Assembly: GCA_017450125.1 (NCBI GenBank)
Contig: JAFSWZ010000016.1
Span: 1 to 46,688 of the forward strand
DNA: 46,688 nucleotides
Direction: 5' to 3'
Origin: Synergistaceae bacterium
GTDB taxonomy: Bacteria; Synergistota; Synergistia; Synergistales; Aminobacteriaceae
Below are positions 7,163 to 14,820 of the stretch, piece after piece; the first letter of the stretch is position 1, and every line of letters begins with the position of its first letter. The notes beneath the pieces are model-generated. The model ran no database searches. It was not told the DNA's origin and worked only from the letters and a program-made list of their open reading frames with translations. A program made the position numbers and the translations under genes.

Positions 7163-9303
7163 TTGGTGCCTCCTGTTCTTTGTCGTTCGACGAGGGACGC
7201 GAAAAGCCCTTTTCTGCTCATGAGGTCGTCATAGCTGCCTTCTTCCGCGATTCTTCCGCCGTCAATCACCAGAATACGCCCGCAATGCCTGACTGTCGAG
7301 AGGCGGTGCGCAATAACTATACGTGTGCACTTCAGGCCGTCAAGCGACTCGGAGACTATCCGCTGTGTGATGTTGTCGAGCGCGCTTGTTGCTTCGTCGA
7401 AGAGGAGAATCTTCGGCTTAGGGGCAATTGCGCGGGCAATGATTATTCTCTGACGCTGGCCTCCTGAGATCGTGCCTGCTCCCTCGCTTATGAGAGTGTG
7501 CATCTTCATGGGCATTCGGCGGATGTCGTCGGCAATACCGGCCATTTCGGCGGCTTGCCACGCGTCGGCTTCGGTGAGGTGCGGAGCAGAGATGACTATG
7601 TTGCTGTAGATGCTGCCGGGAAAAAGCCTGCTGTTCTGCATTACGCACCCGATGCTTCGCCTAAGCGCGCGGAGGTTGAGGGTCTTAATGTCGCTGCTGT
7701 CGTAGTAGATGACTCCGCTGTCCGGCGTGTCGAACCCAAGCAGAAGCCTCATCAAGGTACTTTTTCCGCACCCGGACTTCCCGACAATCGCGACGTATTC
7801 GCCTAGCTTTACGCGGAACGAAATCTTGTCGAGGACGAGCGGCGACTTCGCGGAGTACCTGAAGGTTACGCTGTTGACCTCAATTCCTCCCCTGACGCGC
7901 GCGGGTGTCCTGCCCTGCGAGATTTCAGGTACTTCTTCAAGCACTGGACGAATCATGTCGGCCATCGGCCCGATCATCGCCATCGAGAGAGTTACCCCGC
8001 ACAGCGCAGTGAACGCACCTGACAGCATGCCGTACGACACCGTGAACGCCATGTACTCGGCTGGCTGAACCTTCGCGCCCCACGCGGCACGGTAGAGCAG
8101 GAACGTTCCGGCGAGCATCACGACGGGCTGAATTACGTTCGTGAGCTTCAGGAACAGCGGAGGGTTGTACTCGAGCTTTGCGTCCTTGCTGTAATGACCT
8201 GCCCACTTCGAGAACGCACGTTTCTCCGAGCCCGTGAGACGTATCTTCTGTATGCCGGTTATCAGCGCGTAAAGCAGTCCGTATTCCTCAGCACGGAGCT
8301 TGGTTCTGCGTTTCAGCAGCTTCGTGTGCCACCACGCCGACAGGACAGCGAGTGCCGCCATCACCGACACGATACACAGCGCGGGGAAGACCAGCGACGG
8401 CGCGAAGGCAAATATCTGCTGGAGGTAGACGAGGCTCATCAACGCAGTTAGTGCCGCAGAGAAAATCACTTCCGCCCCCATCGAACAGAGCATCTCTGTG
8501 CCCGAAACCCTCTGCGCAAGTTCCCCTGCTGAATACTTCCTGAAGAACTCAGCAGGAAGATTTATAACACGCATCATCACCGCCGCGTTCAGTGAAGTGT
8601 TGGTCTTGAGCTGTATCCGCGCGAGCAGCAGCATCTTCGAGACCGTCAGCAGTGCCGCAGAGATTCCGGCGCACGACATGAACACTATCAGTGAGGCCAG
8701 AGCTCCGATGTTCTGCGTGTGAATCGCGTGGGTGTAGATTATTCGGGTCAAGTAGGGCGGAATCATCGACACAAGAACGGCGGCGAGAGTTACCAGCGCG
8801 ATATAGACGATGTCGTAAAGGGAGATGCATTTTGCCGCGAAACTCAGCAAGTCCTTAACGCCCAGCTTTTCCGCCGGAAGAGGACGGTAGAAGCACACCG
8901 CCTCAGCCTTCAGCTCCTTCTGCGTTGAAGCGTTCACGCGAACGGTCTTTCCCGTATCGTAATCCCTGTACGTGTAGCCCCGCCAGTCAGGGATCAGTGC
9001 GGCGTAGTCTCCAGCCTTCGTCGTTGCAAGGTACACGCCTGCCGCGTCCTTGTACCAGCCGTCAGTGAGCTCGACTGTCCTGCGCATCACACCGCACGGC
9101 CCGAAAATGTCTTCAAGCGTATCGTGTTCAAGAAGTGCCTCAGGTACTCCGAACACTCCGGCAATCTCAGCAACAGCACCCTTAGCTGACTGAACGGAAA
9201 CTTTTTCGCCGTCTACGGCCTCCGCAATCTTCCCGAAAGCATCGGCAAACGCTTCGTTGTCCGAGTTGACCCGTATTCTTATCTGTTCATCAAACCATCC
9301 CAT
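7159..9303 (-). CDS. NHLP-type peptide-export ABC transporter, permease/ATPase subunit without peptidase
   Basis: 714 residues: a soluble N-terminal region of about 150 residues, a six-helix exporter membrane domain (about 165-440) and a C-terminal ATPase. ATPase motifs are Walker A GKSGCGKST, signature ISGGQRQR, Walker B ILLFDEATSALD and the H-loop IVIAHRLST. There is no C39 domain. The arrangement matches the second ABC subunit of NHLP/NHLM bacteriocin systems, which normally works with a peptidase-bearing partner. That partner is encoded 9 nt upstream (9313-11466). The pair probably forms a heterodimer that exports the peptide across the inner membrane. GAGGTG precedes the ATG at good spacing. 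Family and role are well supported by motif content and neighbourhood. Confidence 0.85.
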   Translation of the reverse strand: MGWFDEQIRIRVNSDNEAFADAFGKIAEAVDGEKVSVQSAKGAVAEIAGVFGVPEALLEHDTLEDIFGPCGVMRRTVELTDGWYKDAAGVYLATTKAGDYAALIPDWRGYTYRDYDTGKTVRVNASTQKELKAEAVCFYRPLPAEKLGVKDLLSFAAKCISLYDIVYIALVTLAAVLVSMIPPYLTRIIYTHAIHTQNIGALASLIVFMSCAGISAALLTVSKMLLLARIQLKTNTSLNAAVMMRVINLPAEFFRKYSAGELAQRVSGTEMLCSMGAEVIFSAALTALMSLVYLQQIFAFAPSLVFPALCIVSVMAALAVLSAWWHTKLLKRRTKLRAEEYGLLYALITGIQKIRLTGSEKRAFSKWAGHYSKDAKLEYNPPLFLKLTNVIQPVVMLAGTFLLYRAAWGAKVQPAEYMAFTVSYGMLSGAFTALCGVTLSMAMIGPMADMIRPVLEEVPEISQGRTPARVRGGIEVNSVTFRYSAKSPLVLDKISFRVKLGEYVAIVGKSGCGKSTLMRLLLGFDTPDSGVIYYDSSDIKTLNLRALRRSIGCVMQNSRLFPGSIYSNIVISAPHLTEADAWQAAEMAGIADDIRRMPMKMHTLISEGAGTISGGQRQRIIIARAIAPKPKILLFDEATSALDNITQRIVSESLDGLKCTRIVIAHRLSTVRHCGRILVIDGGRIAEEGSYDDLMSRKGLFASLVERQRTGGTK

Positions 9304-9312
9304 GAGTGCACC

Positions 9313-11466
9313 TCATTCGTTCGTGATAAGTTCAGCGTAATACTCACAGCGTCCCATCAGCTCAGCGTGAGTGCCCCTGTCGAGGATTTCTCCCTGCTTC
9401 ATCACGATGATTTCGTCGCAGTCCCGAATTATCGAGAGGCGGTGAGAGATGATGATTCGGGTTATTCCGCGTGCGGCTATGGCCGTCATGATCTTGTACT
9501 CGGTCTGGCTGTCCAGCGCGCTTGTAGCTTCGTCCATGATGATTACCGTCGGGTCTTGGGCGAGCACTCCCGCGATCTCTATCCTCTGACGCTGTCCGCC
9601 GGAAAGGTTGCGTCCTCCTTCGCTCACAGGGGCGGAGTAATCACCTTCACGCTGGACTATCTCGTCGTGAATCGCGGCATCACGTGCGGCAAGGACAACC
9701 TCGAAGTTCTCGATGGACTTGTCCCACATCCTGATGTTGTCGGCTATCGTGTCCTCAAACAGCGTTACGTCCTGAGTTACGCACGCGACACTGCCCGTAA
9801 AGACACTGCGGTTGACTGCGCTGATGGGTCTGCCGTCAAAGAGTATCTCGCCCTCCCACGCAGGATAAAGGCCGGTGAGCAGCTTTGCCGTCGTAGATTT
9901 CCCGCAGCCCGAAGGCCCGACGATCGCGACGCTGCTGCCCGGTTCAACCGTCAGCGAAAAATTCCGCAGTATCGGGGGCTCAAGCCTGTTGTACCCGAAC
10001 GAAACATTACGCATCTCGACAAGCCCCGAGAGCTTGGCCAAGTCCTCGTCAGGCAGTTCACCCGACAATCCTTCGGCGAGCGGGTACTTGAAGACATCCT
10101 GCACGCGCTCCATCTGTGTGCGCATCTCCTGAAGCTGAGTACCTGCATTAATCAGCTGTGCCGCAGGGTTCGAGAACGCAGTCAGGTAGCCGTTGAACGC
10201 AGAGACGAGGCCTATCGTCCATTCGCCCTGAATGATGAGCCTCACTCCCAAGAACAGAATCAGGTTCGACATCAGCAGCGAGACGAGGGGCGGAATCTGG
10301 CCAAGCGTGGTGTTGAGGCGCGCGAACTTCACAGCCTGAGCGTTTGCGTTTGCCTGAAAGCCTGACCACCGCGTGAAGAACCCGTTTTCCGCACCGGCTG
10401 ACTTTATCGTCTCGATCATGTCTATTCCCGACACAGTTGCCCCCTGAAGGTTAGCGTTGTCCCTCATCTGCACGCGAGTGATGTTGATGCGCTGCTTGGA
10501 GATTAACCGCGCAAGAAGCAGGTTGATGCACACCGACGCAACTCCCGCGAGGGCAAGAACAGGGCTGTAGTCGATCATGATGAGGAGGTTGAAGATCATC
10601 GCGGCGGAGTTCAGAAGAAGAGGCGTGAAGGTGTTGATGAGCGTGCTTGTGATGTTCTGGTTGGACTGCTGGCGCGAGGCAATATCTCCGGCCATTCTCT
10701 GCTCGAAGAACTCGACCGGCAACCTCAGTATGTGCCACAAGAACGACGCGTTAGCGACACCCGCCGTCCTGCCCTGAATCCTCAGCATACAGACAGCGTT
10801 GATGACGAGAGAAGCACATTGCGCGAGGATAACCAGCCCCAGCAGCACGAAGAAGCCTCCGGCGAGCTGTGGTGTCTTTGCGGTGAGTATGTTGTCCACG
10901 AAGAACCGCCCGAACGCCGGAAGCAGAAGCCCCGTCAATGCGGCAATCAGCGTGGTTATCGCAACCATCACGAAGGCAGGGAGAGTACCCGTCAGCCTCT
11001 GCAGCGCGAATTTCAGGATCGAGGCGGGCTTCCCTCCTTTCTCGAAGTCCTCTGACGGCGCGAACATCATGCATATCCCAGAGTACGACTTCTTGAACTC
11101 CTCGAAGGTTATGCTGACTTTTCCGCGCGCAGGGTCATTGAGGTATACCTTGTCGCCCTTGAAGCCGTCGAGCACGACGAAGTGATTGAACTCCCAGAAG
11201 ATGATACACGGGAAACTGTCATGCTTCCTCAAAACTTCTGCTGTTGCCTTGAAGGCTTTGGGGTTGAGCTTGTATTTCTTTGCGACCGCGTGAATGCTCT
11301 TGAGGTTGGAGCCGTCCCGCGAGACCCCGCACTCCTGCCGCAGCTGCTCGAGAGGAATCCACAGGCCGTGATACGCCATGACCATAGCCAGCGAAGCCGC
11401 CCCGCACTCGAGAGCCTCCAGCTGCATTACGACGGGAACGTCCGCGATAGATTTTCGTGTGAACAT
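9313..11466 (-). CDS. NHLP-type peptide-export ABC transporter with N-terminal C39 leader peptidase
   Basis: 717 residues in the order C39 peptidase, membrane domain, ATPase. The peptidase (1-135) shows Cys21 in ECGAAS, His95 in NHFVVLDG and Asp111 in NDPARG, a complete triad. Six membrane helices follow (about 155-430). The ATPase has GPSGCGKST, LSGGQRQR, IIMDEATSALD and IISHRLS. C39 exporters cut leader peptides after a Gly-Gly pair and transport the core. Both precursors here end their leaders in Gly-Gly, so they are the natural substrates. The start is 1 nt after the stop of the small HlyD-like gene, so the two are tightly coupled. Confidence in function is high; stoichiometry with the second subunit is inferred. 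Confidence 0.88.
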   Translation of the reverse strand: MFTRKSIADVPVVMQLEALECGAASLAMVMAYHGLWIPLEQLRQECGVSRDGSNLKSIHAVAKKYKLNPKAFKATAEVLRKHDSFPCIIFWEFNHFVVLDGFKGDKVYLNDPARGKVSITFEEFKKSYSGICMMFAPSEDFEKGGKPASILKFALQRLTGTLPAFVMVAITTLIAALTGLLLPAFGRFFVDNILTAKTPQLAGGFFVLLGLVILAQCASLVINAVCMLRIQGRTAGVANASFLWHILRLPVEFFEQRMAGDIASRQQSNQNITSTLINTFTPLLLNSAAMIFNLLIMIDYSPVLALAGVASVCINLLLARLISKQRINITRVQMRDNANLQGATVSGIDMIETIKSAGAENGFFTRWSGFQANANAQAVKFARLNTTLGQIPPLVSLLMSNLILFLGVRLIIQGEWTIGLVSAFNGYLTAFSNPAAQLINAGTQLQEMRTQMERVQDVFKYPLAEGLSGELPDEDLAKLSGLVEMRNVSFGYNRLEPPILRNFSLTVEPGSSVAIVGPSGCGKSTTAKLLTGLYPAWEGEILFDGRPISAVNRSVFTGSVACVTQDVTLFEDTIADNIRMWDKSIENFEVVLAARDAAIHDEIVQREGDYSAPVSEGGRNLSGGQRQRIEIAGVLAQDPTVIIMDEATSALDSQTEYKIMTAIAARGITRIIISHRLSIIRDCDEIIVMKQGEILDRGTHAELMGRCEYYAELITNE

Positions 11467-11467
11467 G

Positions 11468-11659
11468 TTACTTCAGGAGGAAGGTCAGGGGCTTGATGGT
11501 TTGTCCGTTGACTGAAAGTTCGCCGAAGAACAGCCAGGTGAACAGTCCGAGCAGGAAGATTGCTGCCGAAGTAAGGATTATCCAAGCTCCGGGACTTGCT
11601 GCGCGTATGTAGCTGTTTAGCTGTTCGGGGGAAGAGATTTTGTTAGGATTGTCTGGCAT
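11468..11659 (-). CDS. 63-residue membrane-anchor remnant of an NHLP-type HlyD secretion protein
   Basis: 63 residues. The segment KISSPEQLNSYIRAASPGAW is followed by one transmembrane helix (about 27-46) and the short tail FFGELSVNGQTIKPLTFLLK. The SPEQL-to-FFG stretch closely resembles the N-terminus of NHLP-system HlyD/membrane-fusion proteins as I know them. Those normally continue for several hundred residues of periplasmic coiled coil and barrel. Here an ordinary stop codon ends the frame and the exporter ATG comes 1 nt later, so nothing of the body remains. GAGGTG precedes the ATG, so it is probably translated. It may be a true minimal anchor that docks the exporter, or a deletion product. 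The truncation is seen; the function is inference. Confidence 0.6.
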   Translation of the reverse strand: MPDNPNKISSPEQLNSYIRAASPGAWIILTSAAIFLLGLFTWLFFGELSVNGQTIKPLTFLLK

Positions 11660-11697
11660 GTCTGCACCTCACTGATATAGTTTTGCATACACAACGA

Positions 11698-11721
11698 CCG
11701 CCGTGATTCTGCTCACAGCGG
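11698..11721 (-). terminator. Hairpin between precursor gene and exporter genes (possible attenuator)
   Basis: A 9-bp stem with one G-T wobble (arms 11698-11706 and 11713-11721, 6-nt loop) lies 18 nt after the second precursor stop in the 80-nt gap before the HlyD-like gene. On the minus strand it is followed by TCGTTGTGT rather than a clean T-run. A partial terminator here would make precursor mRNA more abundant than exporter mRNA, a common layout in peptide operons. It may also stabilise the upstream RNA. Confidence 0.4.
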
Positions 11722-11739
11722 CCGGAATCGTCCTTAATT

Positions 11740-12105
11740 CTACGCTAGTCCGAGCCCTTCAGAAGAACACCAGCATCTTTCGTGCCCGTTGTTGGTGTTG
11801 ATACCTGTTCCGCTGCCTGAGCAGTCGCAGGAGAGCTCCCACGTCAGGCCTGAGCCGTAGTTCTGGCATCTGCAGGAGCTGGTTACTTTCGCAGCGAAAA
11901 ACCCTGTTCCGCCCGACACTGCCGCCATCTCGTCCTCCGAGAGCTCGGATGTCTCTGAGGGAGCTAAGTCCTCCGCCGTAATCGCGAACCCTCGAGAAGC
12001 CGCCAGCTTCACGATCGCATCAAAGCCCTTCGCACTCTTCATCGCATCCTTGAGTGCCTCATCCTGCGACACTGCTTCAAGAAACTTCTTTACGTTATCT
12101 GTCAT
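11740..12105 (-). CDS. Nif11-type RiPP precursor 2 with three CxC pairs in the core
   Basis: 121 residues. The leader (1-66) is typical of the Nif11-like group: MTDNVKKFLEAVSQDEAL at the start, FAITAEDL in the middle, and ELSEDEMAAVSGG before the cleavage point. The predicted core is 67-121 and rich in Gly, Ser and Asn. It contains exactly six cysteines as three Cys-x-Cys pairs at 78/80, 93/95 and 111/113, with x being Arg, Asp and Trp. A Tyr-Gly pair follows the first CxC pair. GGAGG sits 8 nt before the ATG. The gene lies 12 nt downstream of the radical SAM maturase. The leader closely resembles that of precursor 1, while the cores share little apart from the cysteine pattern. It probably becomes a secreted, crosslinked peptide; the chemistry is unknown. 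Confidence 0.85.
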   Translation of the reverse strand: MTDNVKKFLEAVSQDEALKDAMKSAKGFDAIVKLAASRGFAITAEDLAPSETSELSEDEMAAVSGGTGFFAAKVTSSCRCQNYGSGLTWELSCDCSGSGTGINTNNGHERCWCSSEGLGLA

Positions 12106-12117
12106 TATCTTTGCCTC

Positions 12118-13542
12118 CTAATTCTGCCACAATGGATTGTCCATGACGGGAGATGTTGCGCCCGGCCGACACTTCCTTACGGCATCAATGATTCTATCAA
12201 CCCATCCGCCCTTGAACAACTCGCAAGAAGAGCGTGATTTCCCCATCAGGCCATTGCCGTCGCCGAAAGCATCAGCCCGACATCCGCCGTAACAGCACCG
12301 AGAGTACCGGCACTCCCTGCAGTCGTCGTGAAGCGCGAAGTACTCGCTTGCCCGCGTGTTGATGATGCTCATGTAGTATGAGTCAGTGATGCACTGCGCG
12401 AGTCCCTGTTCGGTGATGAGGGGGAACTTCTCCTGAATCTCGAAGCCGGAGAGCGACGTACACGGCAGGGTTCTTCCGTCGGGAGCGATGTACATGACCA
12501 GCCTTGCATGCCCGCACATGCAGAAGGTTTCGGGGTCGCAGTCCGGCTTGTACGAGGGAATGTGAAACATATCCGGCTCTCTTTGGTCAGCCATGAAGAA
12601 GCCGCCGAGCATTATTCCCATCGGCATACCGTCTTCATAGTAGTGCGGGATATAGTCAAGGTACAGCTGATAAAGCTCACGGTTCGTGAATGACTCTCCG
12701 TAACCGTTTTTGAGCCATTCGCCGGAGTTGGAGACGGGGTTAGTCTTGACGCTCCTAACACCCAGCTTCCCCATGTGCCGGATACTTTCTCTGAGGGTGT
12801 GCTTGTTGCGGGTATGAAGGCACATCTCCGCCCCCGTCGGGAAGCCGTTGTCCCTGCAGAGAGCAAACGCTCTGTCCACTGCTTCTTCTGCTCCGCTGAC
12901 TCCTCTCAGCCAATCGTGCCAGCCTACGCCGTCATAGCTCATATTGAACTCCGGGTGAATGTTCCTTCTGTCGAGCTCACGCAACAGGGTTTCATTGACT
13001 AATGCTCCATTGCTGTAGATTGTCCTGATGTGTATTCCGCGCTCAAGGAGTGCGTCAACGATCTCGAGGAAGTCCGGCCTCACGAGGGGTTCTCCGCCAG
13101 TCAGCGATACGTTCATCACGCCGCAGTCCCCGAGCTGGTTCACGATGTCCATGATTGTACTGTGCGGAAGCTCGCTGAACTTCGCGCTCGGTGCGGACAT
13201 GAAGCAGTGCTTGCACCTGTAGTTGCACCGGCCAGTGATTGACCAGTGGGCTTGCTTGATGTATCGGGCGGGATATTTGCGGTACTTCTGGATGTCGGTG
13301 AGGGCTTGGCCGGGAGCGCAGGGTTCTACGATGCCGTTTGCCTGTGCGTCGGCGATGATTGAGCGTGTCTTGTCGGAGATGAGAGGGAGAGAGACATCAA
13401 CAGTACTGTCGCAGAGATTTATTGCGTCCCACTGAGCGGGCGTGAGGAACATTGCCCCGCCGGTGTTTGCGTCAACAAGAGCATAAGGCAGACGTTCCCA
13501 GCCCCTGAGCAGAAAATTATCTTTCAGCCTGTAACTAGGCAC
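12118..13542 (-). CDS. Radical SAM/SPASM peptide maturase
   Basis: 474 residues from the GTG at 13542. A longer ATG start at 13605 would overlap precursor 1 by 71 nt and has no ribosome-binding site. The GTG overlaps the precursor stop by 8 nt, suggesting translational coupling, and gives an N-terminus (PSYRLKDNFLLRGW) that suits this family. An N-terminal PqqD/RRE-like region of about 75 residues precedes the radical SAM core with CNYRCKHC (Cys-x3-Cys-x2-Cys), then SLTGGEPLVRPDF. The C-terminal SPASM region carries CMCGHARLVMYIAPDG, LPC, then CRECRYSRCCYGGC and a final SSC, enough ligands for auxiliary [4Fe-4S] clusters. Such enzymes make thioether or carbon-carbon crosslinks in peptides. 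Flanked by two precursor genes, it very probably modifies both. Confidence 0.87.
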   Translation of the reverse strand: MPSYRLKDNFLLRGWERLPYALVDANTGGAMFLTPAQWDAINLCDSTVDVSLPLISDKTRSIIADAQANGIVEPCAPGQALTDIQKYRKYPARYIKQAHWSITGRCNYRCKHCFMSAPSAKFSELPHSTIMDIVNQLGDCGVMNVSLTGGEPLVRPDFLEIVDALLERGIHIRTIYSNGALVNETLLRELDRRNIHPEFNMSYDGVGWHDWLRGVSGAEEAVDRAFALCRDNGFPTGAEMCLHTRNKHTLRESIRHMGKLGVRSVKTNPVSNSGEWLKNGYGESFTNRELYQLYLDYIPHYYEDGMPMGIMLGGFFMADQREPDMFHIPSYKPDCDPETFCMCGHARLVMYIAPDGRTLPCTSLSGFEIQEKFPLITEQGLAQCITDSYYMSIINTRASEYFALHDDCRECRYSRCCYGGCRADAFGDGNGLMGKSRSSCELFKGGWVDRIIDAVRKCRPGATSPVMDNPLWQN

Positions 13543-13906
13543 CTTCGCCGTAATTAGAGCATCCGCAGACTCCTCCAGCCCCGAATCCTCCTTCACCCCT
13601 GCCATCGCAGTAGCACGTGCTGAACGGAACAGAGAAAATCAAAAAAGTTCCAGTTCCCTGAGGATTACACGTGCACGTTGCACCGCCAGCAACAGCCTTC
13701 ATCTCGTCCTCGCTGAGTTCCTCCATCTCTGAGGGCTTGAAGTCGTCCGCAGTGAGCGTGAGCCCGTGCTTGCCCGCGAACTCGACTGCCGCTGCCGCCA
13801 TAGCGTCGGTGTCCTTCGGCGTGCCGTCCGCGAGAGCCTTGAACTCTTCTAGCAGTGCCTCGTCCTTCGAGACAGCCTCAAGAAACTTCTTCATGTTGTC
13901 CGTCAT
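13535..13906 (-). CDS. Nif11-type RiPP precursor 1 with three CxC pairs in the core
   Basis: 123 residues from the second of two adjacent ATGs. That start gives the same MTDN beginning as precursor 2 and an 8-nt spacing to GGAGG. The leader runs to Gly74-Gly75: MTDNMKKFLEAVSKDEAL, then LTLTADDF, then ELSEDEMKAVAGG. The predicted core (76-123) has six cysteines as three Cys-x-Cys pairs at 78/80, 98/100 and 114/116, with x being Thr, Tyr and Gly. Between the first two pairs is a hydrophobic FLIFSVPF stretch; between the last two is a Gly-rich DGRGEGGFGAGG. It ends SNYGEGA. It is the first gene of the operon, so it is likely the most abundant product. The precursor role rests on leader, Gly-Gly, exporter and maturase together. 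Confidence 0.87.
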   Translation of the reverse strand: MTDNMKKFLEAVSKDEALLEEFKALADGTPKDTDAMAAAAVEFAGKHGLTLTADDFKPSEMEELSEDEMKAVAGGATCTCNPQGTGTFLIFSVPFSTCYCDGRGEGGFGAGGVCGCSNYGEGA

Positions 13907-13935
13907 CATTAATGCCTCCTCTGGGATTCAGGCAC

Positions 13936-13963
13936 ATTATACAACCTGCAGCTAAGGTATAAT
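13936..13963. promoter_or_regulatory. Divergent -10 boxes in an inverted repeat (RiPP operon / hydrolase gene)
   Basis: ATTATAC (13936-13942) and GTATAAT (13957-13963) form a perfect 7-bp inverted repeat around a centre containing CTGCAG. Read outward, each arm is a TATAAT -10 box: one for the minus-strand RiPP operon (about 30 nt before precursor 1), one for the plus-strand hydrolase (about 42 nt before its ATG). Neither has a good TTGACA -35, so an activator or alternative regulation is possible. Confidence 0.5.
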
Positions 13964-14004
13964 TCAGTCATACATAACACAAAACGAAAGGCAGGCTTCT
14001 CACA

Positions 14005-14820
14005 ATGAAGAAATGTGTTGTTGCGGTAATGTTGGTGCTGTCGTTCACGATGGCGGCATTCGGCGAGACGATACCCGTCCAGATCGACGGAGCAGTCGGG
14101 AAACTCTCGGCAGTTATCCAGAAGCCCGAAGGCGACAAGATGCCGATGGTGATGCTGCTTCACGGGTTCACCGGCAGCAAGACCAACCGCCCCTTAACGG
14201 ACACTGCTGACCTCCTCGAGAAGAACGGCATTGCGTCGATACGCTTCGACTTTAATGGGCACGGCGACAGTGAAGGCGACTTCGTGAACATGACGGTACT
14301 CAATGAGATTGAGGACGCGCGCAAAGTCTTCGAGTACGTCAAGGCTCTGGACTACGTGTCGTCGGTCGCAATCGGCGGGCACTCTCAGGGCGGAGTCGTA
14401 ACCAGTATGCTGGCCGGAGAGCTCGGAGCAGAGAACGTGAAAGCCGTCGTGCTGTTCGCCCCTGCGGCAGTCCTGCGGGACGATGCGATTCGCGGCAACG
14501 TCATGGGCACTGCTTACGATGCCGGAAACCCGCCCGAGAGCGTGAAGATTTTCGGTCGCTTCGACTTGGGACGTGAATACATGGTTACGTCGCAGACACT
14601 CCCGATCTACGAGACTGCGGCCAAGTTCACTGGCCCGGCGTGCGTGATTCACGGCACAGGCGACAGAATCGTACCCTACACTTACGGCGAACGTTACTAC
14701 AAGGGCTACAAGAACGGAGAGCTTCACCTCATCAACGGTGCAGATCACGGCTTCACTGGCTTCGAGGAAGATGCGGCGGAACTTGCGGTGTCCTTCCTGA
14801 AGAAACAGCTTCATGAATAA
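14005..14820 (+). CDS. Exported alpha/beta hydrolase (esterase-like)
   Basis: 271 residues with a signal peptide (about 1-20, ending AAFG). The alpha/beta-hydrolase domain is complete: oxyanion motif LLHGFTGSK, nucleophile elbow GGHSQGG, acid loop IHGTGDRIVPY and catalytic His in GADHGF. The DFNGHGDSEG segment and overall layout resemble bacterial cinnamoyl/feruloyl esterases and related acyl esterases, which release hydroxycinnamates from plant polymers. That substrate is only a suggestion. The protein would act in the periplasm or outside the cell. The stop overlaps the following exporter gene by 8 nt. It is divergent from the RiPP operon with a shared promoter region, so co-regulation with the peptide system is possible but unproven. 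Confidence 0.78.
   Translation: MKKCVVAVMLVLSFTMAAFGETIPVQIDGAVGKLSAVIQKPEGDKMPMVMLLHGFTGSKTNRPLTDTADLLEKNGIASIRFDFNGHGDSEGDFVNMTVLNEIEDARKVFEYVKALDYVSSVAIGGHSQGGVVTSMLAGELGAENVKAVVLFAPAAVLRDDAIRGNVMGTAYDAGNPPESVKIFGRFDLGREYMVTSQTLPIYETAAKFTGPACVIHGTGDRIVPYTYGERYYKGYKNGELHLINGADHGFTGFEEDAAELAVSFLKKQLHE

Noticed and set aside
9367-10365. 332-residue plus-strand open frame opposite the C39 exporter
   Set aside because: It is the complement of a clearly real ABC transporter gene. Composition is Arg/Asp/His-rich, as expected from an antisense frame, with no ribosome-binding site or domain.
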